DNA of 64,000 nucleotides, taken from the NCBI GenBank assembly GCA_002689655.1, contig NZHC01000125.1:1-64000 (forward strand). Direction: 5' to 3'. Below, one piece after another: positions 29,808 to 38,788 of the stretch. The notes under the pieces are model-generated. The model saw only the letters and a list, made by a program, of their open reading frames with translations. It was not told the DNA's origin and ran no database searches. Positions within the stretch are counted from its first letter, which is position 1; the number at the start of each line of letters is the position of its first letter. Both the position numbers and the translations under genes were made by a program. This DNA comes from Rhodopirellula sp. (GTDB lineage: Bacteria; Planctomycetota; Planctomycetia; Pirellulales; Pirellulaceae).

Positions 29808-31658
29808 CTATGGTTTGCTAGTCGCATGATCGATGAGTTTCCCGACATACTTTCCCAGTCGAACAGGAGGTTGTTTTGCTTGTCGAGTCAGCCCCGAAAT
29901 TTGCTTTACTTCGGTCCCAGTCAGTCGTGCATTCATGTCAAGAACATTCAGTGCTGCTACCGCTACATAGTGTCCGTGGCGATTTACATCGGCCAGTTCA
30001 ATAAGACGCGCGACAGCCTTTCGCTGGGTGGAACTGCTCTCATTAGCAAGCAGGCCGTCGCAGGCAGCGATAGCTACGCTTGGCGACTCATCGCTGGTAG
30101 CAGTAATCAAGGCTTTATTTCGCTTCGTATTACTGGCAGGTCGGATTGCCAAGCCACGGACAGCCCAAAAGCGTATTCCACTATGAGGATCCGACGAAAG
30201 CTTCACCAGCTCTTCAGTCGAGTATCCATTGCTTTGTTCCAATGAACGAAAAGCAACCTCTGACAAACGAGCGAAAAGTTTCTTGTGCGCTAGAGCGAAC
30301 TCCCGAGGAGATTGTGAGTCTGCCAGGCGATGCATCTCAGCCTCAGGTAGCAAGCCCAGATCAAGGGATTCCTGCATCCACTCGTGGAGGGTGTTTCGCA
30401 GTTCACTTGTCTTTTTCTGGTGATCGGGCGAGTTTGCCAAGTTGTTGATTTCATCAGGATCCGTTTGCAGATCAAATAGTTCCTCGAATGGTTTATCTTG
30501 CCAGAACTTAGCTTGAGCGGCGTTCAAATCTCCCGCTCGGTACATTTCGTTCCAGACTCGTGTTGTTGGGGTTTGAAACATGTAGTCCACGTGTTTCAGG
30601 TAAGGGCGGTCGGGGTAGAAATGCCTCATGTAGACGAATCTGCCGTCGGTGCATGTGCGGACCATGTCAATGCGTTCGTCCATGCGTCCCCGGTAACCGA
30701 AAAGATATTTCTTTGCTGCTCCGTCGTACTTGCCGGCAAACGGTATGCCCTGCATGTGGGTTGGTGGTTTCAGTCCAGCCACACTTATGGCAGTTGGTCC
30801 CAAGTCAACAAAAGATACAAGGCGATCGGTGACTTTGCCGCTTGCATAATCAGCGGGAGCCAATTGCCTGAATTTGGCTGGCACGTGCAATAAAAGTGGG
30901 ACGCGAAGCCCCGAATCGAACGGCCAACGCTTGCTTCGTGGCATCCCGCTGCCGTGGTCACCGTAATAGAAAATGATGGTTGATTCGTTGAGGCCATCTG
31001 CTTCCAAGTCAGCAAGAATCGCACCGACTTGCTGATCCATTTCAGTCATCTTGTCATAGTATTGAGCCCAGTCATGCCGGACTTCCGGAGTGTCAGGATG
31101 GTAGGCGGGAAGCGGTGCTTCGGTGGGATCGTGCTTGAGTTGGTGAGGCCTTGTTCGAATCTTGCTTTCGTGACTCACCGTGAAATTGAAAATGGAGAAA
31201 AACGGTGTGTCTTTTCTTGGGCGATTTCGCCAATGCGCTTTCCTGCCGCTGTCATTCCAGCCACCATCTTCCGTGGCAAAGTTGTAGTCCTTCTTGGAAT
31301 TGTTGGTGCAGTAGTAACCTGCTTTGCGAAGAATGTCTGGGTAAGTATTCAAACTCGTCGGTAAACTGACTCCGCTACGCATGTGATGTCCGCCGAGGCT
31401 GGTAGCGTACATTCCAGAAATGATCGTAGTTCTTGCTGGTGCACATACAGGAGCATTGGACCAACAGCGATGATAGCGAAGCGACTTTTGAGCCAGCGCA
31501 TCGATGCTCGGTGTTTCGGCATACTTATCGCCATAGCAACCCAGTTGTGGCCCGTTGTCCTCGCTGGTAATCCAGAGGATGTTGGGTTGCTTTCCGGTCG
31601 CGGTTGTCGCTGTCAATAGGGCTGCGAAAAGAAGAGAGTGCAGGCGAGAAACGGTCAT
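29808..31658 (-). CDS. Cys-type sulfatase (arylsulfatase family), exported
   Basis: 616 residues with a signal peptide (LLFAALLTATTATGK). The formylglycine motif C-x-P-x-R is VCAPARTTI (Cys72), and the substrate-site Lys/His and metal residues are suggested by FYYGDHGSGMPRSK and the N-terminal LWITSEDNG (Glu-Asp where Asp-Asp is usual). After the sulfatase domain (about 25-450) come helical HEAT-like repeats (about 490-615). It hydrolyses sulfate esters, probably of polysaccharide. It is the last gene of the PSCyt-DUF1501-sulfatase run, 21 bases after the DUF1501 stop. Activity would require a formylglycine-generating enzyme, not seen here. Confidence 0.93.
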   Translation of the reverse strand: MTVSRLHSLLFAALLTATTATGKQPNILWITSEDNGPQLGCYGDKYAETPSIDALAQKSLRYHRCWSNAPVCAPARTTIISGMYATSLGGHHMRSGVSLPTSLNTYPDILRKAGYYCTNNSKKDYNFATEDGGWNDSGRKAHWRNRPRKDTPFFSIFNFTVSHESKIRTRPHQLKHDPTEAPLPAYHPDTPEVRHDWAQYYDKMTEMDQQVGAILADLEADGLNESTIIFYYGDHGSGMPRSKRWPFDSGLRVPLLLHVPAKFRQLAPADYASGKVTDRLVSFVDLGPTAISVAGLKPPTHMQGIPFAGKYDGAAKKYLFGYRGRMDERIDMVRTCTDGRFVYMRHFYPDRPYLKHVDYMFQTPTTRVWNEMYRAGDLNAAQAKFWQDKPFEELFDLQTDPDEINNLANSPDHQKKTSELRNTLHEWMQESLDLGLLPEAEMHRLADSQSPREFALAHKKLFARLSEVAFRSLEQSNGYSTEELVKLSSDPHSGIRFWAVRGLAIRPASNTKRNKALITATSDESPSVAIAACDGLLANESSSTQRKAVARLIELADVNRHGHYVAVAALNVLDMNARLTGTEVKQISGLTRQAKQPPVRLGKYVGKLIDHATSKP

Positions 31659-31679
31659 GAAGCAGATTCCAAGATGAAG

Positions 31680-33092
31680 TTAAGCGATCAGGTTATGAAC
31701 TACGCGGCCGTGAACATCGGTCAGCCGATAGTCACGTCCCGAGTACCGGAAGGTAAGTTTTTTGTGGTCGATTCCCATCTGATGCAAAACAGTCGCGTGA
31801 AGGTCATGCACATGCACCCGATTTTCGACAGCATGCATTCCAAAATCGTCTGTCGAGCCGTGCGTCAATCCTCCACGTATGCCACCGCCGGCCAAAAACA
31901 TGGAGAAGCCAGTGTGGTGGTGATCTCGGCCCGCTTTTCTCTTGTCTTTGGACTTGTCCACTTGTGCGTAGGGCGTGCGGCCAAACTCGCCGCCCCAGAT
32001 CACGAGCGTGTCGTCAAGCATTCCGCGATTCTTCAGGTCATGCAATAAGGCAGCTGTTCCCCGGTCTGCATCGGCGCATAACGTGCGGTGTGATTGATTG
32101 TTGTTCTTGTGGGTGTCCCAAGGCTGCTTTTGTCCTTTACTGACGTAAAATACCTGGACAACACGTACTCCGCGTTCCAATAAGCGACGCCCAAGCAGAC
32201 AGCTTCGACCGTACTCCGAGTCGCCGTAGGATTCGCGAGTTTGTTCTGACTCCAGTGACAGGTCAAACGCTTCGGATGCTTCGCTTTGCATTTGAAAGGC
32301 AAGCTCCATTGAGCGTATGTGTGTTTCCAGTGCTGCATCGCCCGGTCGAGAATCCTTGTGCTGGGCGTTCAATGCTTGGACCAATTTCAGCTGCTTTCGC
32401 TGTGCTGCATTGCCAAGGTTGGGATGGCGAATGTTGCTGACTAAATTTTCTACCTCAGTGTGGTTGGTATCGACCTCAATGCCTTGGTGTTGGCCGGGTA
32501 AAAAAGCACTGGACCACAGTTGGGGGCCAACAACTGGCAATCCTGGAGACAAGGCAACAAAGGCGGGAAGGTTTTCATTTTCGGTGCCCAGTCCGTATGA
32601 TAACCATGAACCCATGCTTGGGCGTGTTGGTTGTTGATGTCCGGATTGCATGAGTAGCAAGCCTGGCTCATGATTGGGGACATCGGTGTGCATCGATCGG
32701 ATGACACATAAATCATCAGCATGCTTGGCGAGCTTCGGCAGCAGTTCGCTCATGACCACGCCGCTGTCGCCATGGGCAGCAAATTTGAACGGTGATGGCA
32801 TGTAACCGGCGGCACGGTTTTTTCCTGCGATATCTTCCGAGGGTGATTCACCCTCGTGTTTTGCCAGCATCGGTTTGGGATCGAAAGTGTCGACGTGTGA
32901 AGGCGCGCCATTCATGAACAGGAAAATGATACGCTTTGCGCGGGCAGGATGGTGCACCAACTGCGGAGCAATCTTGTCATCGGATGGTGTCGTTGCTCCT
33001 CTGCCTGATTGCAAGGCACCGCAGAGGCCAATCGTCCCAAAGCCGGTTGCTGCTCGGCGGAGAAGATCACGACGAGAACTCTGGAATTGCAT
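31680..33092 (-). CDS. DUF1501 protein (Tat-exported)
   Basis: 470 residues. The N-terminus SSRRDLLRRAATGFG is a twin-arginine signal. The DUF1501 core shows IIFLFMNGAPSHVDTFDPKP, MPSPFKFAAHGDSGV, and the C-terminal EFGRTPYAQVD, GRDHHHTGFSMFLAGGG motifs seen in the alkaline-phosphatase/sulfatase-like superfamily. Its start lies one base from the stop of the DUF1549/1553 gene on the same strand, as in the usual planctomycete pairing. Role not established. Confidence 0.93.
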   Translation of the reverse strand: MQFQSSRRDLLRRAATGFGTIGLCGALQSGRGATTPSDDKIAPQLVHHPARAKRIIFLFMNGAPSHVDTFDPKPMLAKHEGESPSEDIAGKNRAAGYMPSPFKFAAHGDSGVVMSELLPKLAKHADDLCVIRSMHTDVPNHEPGLLLMQSGHQQPTRPSMGSWLSYGLGTENENLPAFVALSPGLPVVGPQLWSSAFLPGQHQGIEVDTNHTEVENLVSNIRHPNLGNAAQRKQLKLVQALNAQHKDSRPGDAALETHIRSMELAFQMQSEASEAFDLSLESEQTRESYGDSEYGRSCLLGRRLLERGVRVVQVFYVSKGQKQPWDTHKNNNQSHRTLCADADRGTAALLHDLKNRGMLDDTLVIWGGEFGRTPYAQVDKSKDKRKAGRDHHHTGFSMFLAGGGIRGGLTHGSTDDFGMHAVENRVHVHDLHATVLHQMGIDHKKLTFRYSGRDYRLTDVHGRVVHNLIA

Positions 33093-33093
33093 A

Positions 33094-35262
33094 CTAGTCC
33101 ACCATGAACATTTCGTTACTGATCAGCAGAGCCTGCGCGTATTGTGGCCATGCATCGGGGTTTCCCTGCTTGTCTTTGGTTATTTTTTCCCGACCCAAGA
33201 ACTGCTCTGCCAGTGACACCTCAATTGTGTCTGCATTGCGAGAAAATAATAGCTGGTAAGCATGTTCAATTTTGGAGCGAGTTGAACCGCCATACTGCTT
33301 GAGTCGAGTCGCCAACGCGTTTGCCTGGAAAACCATGAATTTGCTATTCAACAGAAAAAGTTTCTGCAGTGGAGTTGTAGTTTCAAAACGCTTGGCACTG
33401 TGTGCATTTGGATCGGGGAAGTCAAACCGAGCGAGCATCGGGTTCAGGTTCATGCGACTGATTTCGCTGTACAGCGTTCGGCGGCCTTCATTCGGTTCAT
33501 CCGGTTGTATTGAATGACCGCCAATTGTGGAGTTGAGTCGACCAGTGACTGATAAGATGGCATCGCGATACGCTTCGACACTCAAACGCCGTCTTGGCAT
33601 TCTGCTGAGTAATCGATTTTCCGGATCCAAGGCAATTTTAGCGGGATCGATGTGACTGCTCTGACCATACGTTGAGGAAAGTACAATTTCGCGTTGAAGC
33701 CATTTCCATGACCAACCATGCTTCATGAAGCGAACAGCAAGATCATCTAATAGATCAGGATGGGTGGGTTGCTCACCGAGCGCGCCGAAGTTGCTCGGAG
33801 TCCTAACCAATGCGTGTCCCATGAGTTGCTCCCACACACGGTTCACAAGGACGCGTGCGGTCAGCGGATTGGATTGCGCAGTGATGGCATCGGCAAGATC
33901 ACTTCGGCCGCTGCCATTGTTGAAAAAGATAGGTTCTTCAGACAAAGCTGTGAGAAATCTTCTTGGTACCAATTCTCCTTTCTTGTTGGCATCACCTCGG
34001 ATCATCACATTCAGGTCAATTGGTTTGCCATCACGTACCAGATGGTAAGCGTCTTCAGGTTTCTTGGCTTGACCCTTGCCTTGCTTCGCAACCGTTTGGT
34101 TTAGTGGGCGGTTGAACATCTCAGTGCTCGCAAATACACCGGCTAAAGCATAGTAGTCTGATGTAGGGATGGGGTCGTACTTGTGGTCATGGCACCGTGC
34201 GCATGCTACGGTCAACCCGAGCAGGCCTCGGGATACCGTGTCCACGCGATCCTCCCATTCGTCAGCCATGACTTCTGGTGCGTTCCGGCGGTAATACTTT
34301 GGCCCAAGTCCAAGAAAGCCTAGCGCGACATGTTCTTGTTTGTCTTCTGGAATGATCAGATCAGCAGCCAGTTGCAGTCGGATGAACTGGTCGTACGGAA
34401 GGTCATTTGCAATCGCATTAATTACCCAGTCACGATAGTGATAGGCATTAGGGTAGGTTAACGAGTTATTGCTGCCGACTTTGTGTGCCTGGTCCTCGGC
34501 ATAGCGAGCTATGTCCAGCCAGAGTCGTGACCATTTTTCGGCGTGTTGGGGCGACGCAAGAAATGCATCGACGAGTCTTCGCTTGCTGCCAGGTCTTTTG
34601 TCTGCCAAGTAATGTGCTGTTTCTGTGGGCGAAGGTGGTAGCCCACGCAAGTCGAAAGAAAGTCGCCTGATAAATGTGCTGCGATCCGCTGAAACGTTAG
34701 GGCTGATGCCCCTTGTTTGCAAGCTTTCCAGTACGAAAGCATCCAGCGTGGTCGCGCACCACTCAGGATTTTTTGTCATGGGCGTGGGATGGCTCGTAGG
34801 TGATTGAAAGGCCCATTGTGATCGAATTTCTTCCCAGTCGAATTGACTTGCTTGCTCTGCACCTACCTCACTGCTTGTGCGGGGATCAGTTGCGCCAGCG
34901 GCAATCCAAATTTCAAAGTCACGGATGACCTGTTCCGGGAGTTTTCCTTCCGGTGGCATTTTCAGATCTTCGTAACGAAGTGCAGAGAGCAACACACTGC
35001 CCTCGATGTCACCTGGTTTGATGATTGGCCCTGTCTCGCCACCTCGCTGCATGGCTGTGGGGTCATCGAGTCGGAGTCCGCCTTGAATGTTGTCCTTGTC
35101 TCCGCCATGGCACTCGTAGCAATGGGTTGCGAATGCGGGGCGTATCTTTCTTTCAAAGAAATCACCTGAGTCGGTTGCAGTCGCAACCAAGCACAAACTT
35201 ACACCATAAATCATGTAAGACAGTTGTAGCAGTTCACGAGAAAATGCGTGGCTAACTCTCAA
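33094..35262 (-). CDS. PSCyt1-DUF1549-DUF1553 protein
   Basis: 722 residues in the standard planctomycete order: a signal segment (about 17-30), the PSCyt1 cytochrome-like domain with HCYECHGGDKDN near residue 50, DUF1549 (VLESLQTRGISPNVSADRST, LRRLSFDLRGLPPSPTE-like block, CARCHDHKYDPIP haem motif about residue 360), then DUF1553 (WEQLMGHALVRTPSNFGALG, LFLLNSKF). Such proteins are exported and are found with DUF1501 genes. The gene starts the operon DUF1549/1553 to DUF1501 to sulfatase. An ATG 16 codons in (35214) is an alternative start. Confidence 0.93.
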   Translation of the reverse strand: MRVSHAFSRELLQLSYMIYGVSLCLVATATDSGDFFERKIRPAFATHCYECHGGDKDNIQGGLRLDDPTAMQRGGETGPIIKPGDIEGSVLLSALRYEDLKMPPEGKLPEQVIRDFEIWIAAGATDPRTSSEVGAEQASQFDWEEIRSQWAFQSPTSHPTPMTKNPEWCATTLDAFVLESLQTRGISPNVSADRSTFIRRLSFDLRGLPPSPTETAHYLADKRPGSKRRLVDAFLASPQHAEKWSRLWLDIARYAEDQAHKVGSNNSLTYPNAYHYRDWVINAIANDLPYDQFIRLQLAADLIIPEDKQEHVALGFLGLGPKYYRRNAPEVMADEWEDRVDTVSRGLLGLTVACARCHDHKYDPIPTSDYYALAGVFASTEMFNRPLNQTVAKQGKGQAKKPEDAYHLVRDGKPIDLNVMIRGDANKKGELVPRRFLTALSEEPIFFNNGSGRSDLADAITAQSNPLTARVLVNRVWEQLMGHALVRTPSNFGALGEQPTHPDLLDDLAVRFMKHGWSWKWLQREIVLSSTYGQSSHIDPAKIALDPENRLLSRMPRRRLSVEAYRDAILSVTGRLNSTIGGHSIQPDEPNEGRRTLYSEISRMNLNPMLARFDFPDPNAHSAKRFETTTPLQKLFLLNSKFMVFQANALATRLKQYGGSTRSKIEHAYQLLFSRNADTIEVSLAEQFLGREKITKDKQGNPDAWPQYAQALLISNEMFMVD

Positions 35263-35507
35263 TGCTGATGCTTTTTCGGCTGGGGTGGCTGAGGGAGCTT
35301 GGTGGGATTTTGATCTCCGCGTGAATAACGATTCGGATCACAGCCAAGGTTACACTGGCAGCAAAGGATTCAAGCGGTTTCAACGCCTCGCATTGTAGGG
35401 CATGTGGTGTCCACCACCAAACGAAAATGGCGACACTGCAGCATGAATAGTGGTCGGGCATCAAGCTGCTGCAGCGATAATTACTGCAAAAAACACGACT
35501 TGTTGAA

Positions 35508-35903
35508 TCATGTTCGGTGAAAATGAACGTGCTTCCAAACGCCACCGATTCGTTGCCACACACGCGTTTCCTGAGTACAGCTGGTCATGCTTTTGTTATC
35601 AACTCCCACTCTTTGAGTGAGGCGGACATAAGCAATCACTGCTGCCTCTTCTCCCAGCATTCTCACTGAAGGATTGCTGAGGGTCGTGGTTGCATTTGCG
35701 TAGGGGGATGCGTTTTGCATGTCGAAGTAATGTTGATGGAATGCCATCCCTTGAACGAGATGACCGTTGGCTTCTGGCTCGTAGGCTGTCAGGTCTTCCG
35801 CGCAGAGATTTGTATAGGTTTTCCAGTCTGATTGCACAATCGATTCTACCAGTTGACGGGTGAGTTCAATGATCTCAGCTTCGAGAGGTTTTGCATCAGG
35901 CAT
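35508..35903 (-). CDS. CaMKII association-domain protein
   Basis: 131 residues from the ATG at 35903, which leaves a 14-base gap after thiL; the frame is open further but overlaps thiL. The sequence matches the association (hub) domain of Ca2+/calmodulin-dependent kinase II throughout: TAYEPEANGHLVQGMAFHQH, AAVIAYVRLTQR, QETRVWQRIGGVWKHVHFHR. In animals this domain forms the dodecameric hub; bacterial members belong to the SnoaL-like superfamily and their ligand is unknown to me. No kinase is adjacent. It is downstream of thiL on the same strand. Confidence 0.9.
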   Translation of the reverse strand: MPDAKPLEAEIIELTRQLVESIVQSDWKTYTNLCAEDLTAYEPEANGHLVQGMAFHQHYFDMQNASPYANATTTLSNPSVRMLGEEAAVIAYVRLTQRVGVDNKSMTSCTQETRVWQRIGGVWKHVHFHRT

Positions 35904-35917
35904 GGTCGGAGAAATCC

Positions 35918-36829
35918 TTATGAAGATTCGTGAATGTAACCTTGTGGCGAGAGTCGTTTTAGTTTTCCCTGTTGTCTTTGCCATAGTCCAGTGCGTCCGA
36001 CGATGTTGCCAATTTGTGTCAGTGGTGCATCTAGTTCTTGAGCCGCTAAGCTGTCAGCATCTTTTTGACTCATCGTAACCAACAGTTCAAAGTCTTCGCC
36101 ATCCGACCACGCATGCTGAAAGGGTGTCCGTCCAGAAGATTCTGATAGCAGCTCAGCATCTTGGTGTACGGGGATTTTTTCGGTATCAAGTTCCGCTCCC
36201 ACACCACTAGCCGCACAAAGACGATCAAGGTCCAAGGAAAGCCCGTCACTAATGTCAATCGCTGACGTGACCTCGACGGATTGGCGTAATTGTTGTGCTA
36301 AATCAAGCCGCGGGATGGGGCGTAAATGACGCCCGCGAAGGCTGCCACCTACAGCACCAGACACCATGATTGCATCGCCCTCTTTCGCGCCGCTTCGTAA
36401 AAAAGCCTGATCCCTGTCTACGGAACCCAGTAACGTTATTGATACAGCCAGGGGGCCGTCATAGGTTGAGATGTCTCCACCCGCAATGGACAGATTGAAT
36501 TCTTCGGCTGCCTCAAGTATGCCCTCATACACCGCGCCCGCTACCTGGGTCGAGTTTTGGCTTGGAAGAGAAAGCGTGACAAGAATACTGGTAGGTCTGC
36601 CTCCCATCGCTGCGATGTCACTCAAGTTGATTGCAACTGACTTGTAGCCGACATCTGTTAATGAGTGCTCGTCGGATAGGAAGTCCACTCCGTCGATGAT
36701 TTGATCGACACAAGCCAGTTGTTGGCCAGTGGCTGGCTCTAAAACGGATGCGTCATCACCAATGCCGACGGTGACCTGAGCAAGCTTACGGCAGCGGCCG
36801 CGAAGATAGGCAAGAAATGAATGTTCCAC
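35918..36829 (-). CDS. thiL: Thiamine-monophosphate kinase
   Basis: Makes thiamine pyrophosphate from thiamine monophosphate with ATP (PurM-like family). Seen are the start IGDDASVLEPATGQQLACVD, HVDF-equivalent IDGVDFLSDEHS, the GGDISTYDG motif, and AIDISDGLSLDLDRLCAASG. At 303 residues it is close to the usual 325. It is followed by the CaMKII-association-domain gene. Upstream it is divergent from the aldehyde dehydrogenase gene with 267 bases between. Confidence 0.94.
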   Translation of the reverse strand: MEHSFLAYLRGRCRKLAQVTVGIGDDASVLEPATGQQLACVDQIIDGVDFLSDEHSLTDVGYKSVAINLSDIAAMGGRPTSILVTLSLPSQNSTQVAGAVYEGILEAAEEFNLSIAGGDISTYDGPLAVSITLLGSVDRDQAFLRSGAKEGDAIMVSGAVGGSLRGRHLRPIPRLDLAQQLRQSVEVTSAIDISDGLSLDLDRLCAASGVGAELDTEKIPVHQDAELLSESSGRTPFQHAWSDGEDFELLVTMSQKDADSLAAQELDAPLTQIGNIVGRTGLWQRQQGKLKRLSPQGYIHESS

Positions 36830-37096
36830 AGTTGATCTTCAGGACAGAGTAGGTAAACGCAGGGGATTGAGGCAGCTGTCGGGGCCGTGGCGTGGGTACT
36901 ATCACCCAATGGCTGCGGTGCCGCAGCCAGTTCGAAACACGTTTTTGGCTGCTGGTGTCGTAGTTATGCGACAGTCACCGCTGAAGTTTGACGAGTTCAG
37001 CATTAGAGGACAAGTTGCCCGCAGCAACACGATATCGACATGTCCGCTACAATTTTGCACGTCATAGAATTTTACTCGCTCGGATTCCAGATCATC

Positions 37097-38566
37097 ATGT
37101 CCACGACCGCTCCTGTCGACCAAGGCGTCGAAATCAGTGAAACGAATTGTTTCATCAATGGAAAATGGGTTCCCGCTGTAAGTGGGAAGACGTTTGCTAC
37201 GGTAAATCCCGCGAACGAGGAAGAAATCATTCAGGTCGCCGAAGGTGATGCCGCAGATGTTGATGCTGCCGCAAAAGCTGCAAGGGAGGCCTTTGATAAT
37301 GGACCGTGGCGAACCATGGATGCGAGGGATCGCGGGCGACTTATGTATCTGCTTGCAGACAGGATGGAGCAGGAAATAGATTCCCTTGCACGTTTGGAAA
37401 CTTTGGATAACGGCAAGCCATTCAATGACAGTCGGAATGTTGATTTGCCGTTGGCGATTGATTGCCTGCGGTACTATGCCGGGTATGCCGACAAAATTCA
37501 TGGAAGCACCATTCCAATTCGCGGAAACCATCTTTGCTATACCCGCCGGGAACCGATTGGAGTTGCGGGTCAAATCATTCCTTGGAACTTCCCCATCTTG
37601 ATGGTTGCATGGAAGTGGGGGCCCGCCCTCGCTGCAGGTTGCACGATTGTGATGAAACCTGCTGAGCAGACACCACTGACCTGTTTGCGAATGGCACAGC
37701 TAGCCAAGGAAGTTGGCATTCCCGACGGTGTGATCAACGTTGTACCTGGATTCGGACCTACTGCGGGGGCGGCCGTTGTGAAGCACCCGCTGATTGATAA
37801 GATCGCTTTCACTGGTGAACATCGGACTGCACAGGTCATTACACGTGATTCAGCGGAGACACTGAAAAGATTAACGTTTGAATTGGGGGGCAAGAGTCCA
37901 AACGTGATTTTTGCAGATGCTGATCTTGATGCCGCCGCGATGGGCGCATACATCGGCTTGTTTTTAAATCAGGGTCAGTGCTGCTGTGCAGGAAGTCGAG
38001 TCTTCGTCGAAAAAAGTCAGCATGATACTTTCCTTGAAAAACTGAAGAAGCTTACAGAGAGTCGCAAGGTTGGTGATCCGTTTGCCGCTGATACCGAGCA
38101 GGGCCCACAGGTGGATAAGGCTCAGTTCGATAAAATCATGTCTTATATCGAAAAAGGAAAGTCGGAAGGAGCTGCCTGCGTGACCGGTGGAGAGCGTGTT
38201 GGGGACAAGGGGTACTTTGTCGCTCCTACCATCTTTGATGATGTGAGTGATGACATGTCCATCGCAACAGATGAAATCTTTGGACCTGTTCTCAGCGTTC
38301 TGACGTTTGAAGACAAGGAAGACATGATTCGTCGTGCCAACAATACTTTTTATGGTTTGGCAGCAGCTGTCTGGACCAGAGACGTGTCGGTCGCACACGA
38401 TTTTGCGGCTCGCGTGCGAGCAGGGACGGTGTGGGTTAATTGTTATGACGTTTTTGATGCGGCTGCGCCATTTGGTGGATTCAAAATGAGTGGCTATGGT
38501 CGCGAATTGGGTGAAGAAGGCTTGAAGGCCTACACCGAAAGCAAAACTGTGACACTCGCGCTGTAG
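37097..38566 (+). CDS. NAD(P)-dependent aldehyde dehydrogenase (ALDH1/2-like)
   Basis: 489 residues from the ATG at 37097; an upstream start at 37040 adds 19 residues. Domain features: [16 protein letters not shown] (catalytic Asn), [12 protein letters not shown] (cofactor Lys), [12 protein letters not shown] (catalytic Glu) and [15 protein letters not shown] (nucleophilic Cys, about 296), and the C-terminal [15 protein letters not shown] and [23 protein letters not shown]. Closest in style to animal ALDH1/2 and bacterial betaine/acetaldehyde dehydrogenases. The usual FTGSTEVG loop is [10 protein letters not shown]. Substrate uncertain. It is followed by DUF58 on the same strand. Confidence 0.95.
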   Translation: MSTTAPVDQGVEISETNCFINGKWVPAVSGKTFATVNPANEEEIIQVAEGDAADVDAAAKAAREAFDNGPWRTMDARDRGRLMYLLADRMEQEIDSLARLETLDNGKPFNDSRNVDLPLAIDCLRYYAGYADKIHGSTIPIRGNHLCYTRREPIGVAGQIIPWNFPILMVAWKWGPALAAGCTIVMKPAEQTPLTCLRMAQLAKEVGIPDGVINVVPGFGPTAGAAVVKHPLIDKIAFTGEHRTAQVITRDSAETLKRLTFELGGKSPNVIFADADLDAAAMGAYIGLFLNQGQCCCAGSRVFVEKSQHDTFLEKLKKLTESRKVGDPFAADTEQGPQVDKAQFDKIMSYIEKGKSEGAACVTGGERVGDKGYFVAPTIFDDVSDDMSIATDEIFGPVLSVLTFEDKEDMIRRANNTFYGLAAAVWTRDVSVAHDFAARVRAGTVWVNCYDVFDAAAPFGGFKMSGYGRELGEEGLKAYTESKTVTLAL

Positions 38567-38788
38567 TTTCGTGCGGCTGTGGTACAGTTTCATGCGATCA
38601 TGGTCCCATGCATCAACTGACTTGGGCCTGCGGGACCGACCGCGATGAGATTTGGCAGACTGCTGTGGTGAGGCTGTGCCCTCTTGTGCCGACAGAGTAA
38701 AATCGAAGCGGTACGGTGGATGTGTAGATGAGCTTCCGTGCTTTCCTGTGTGTCGGGTGGGGAGACGAGGAGTGATTTCAGAGACGAG

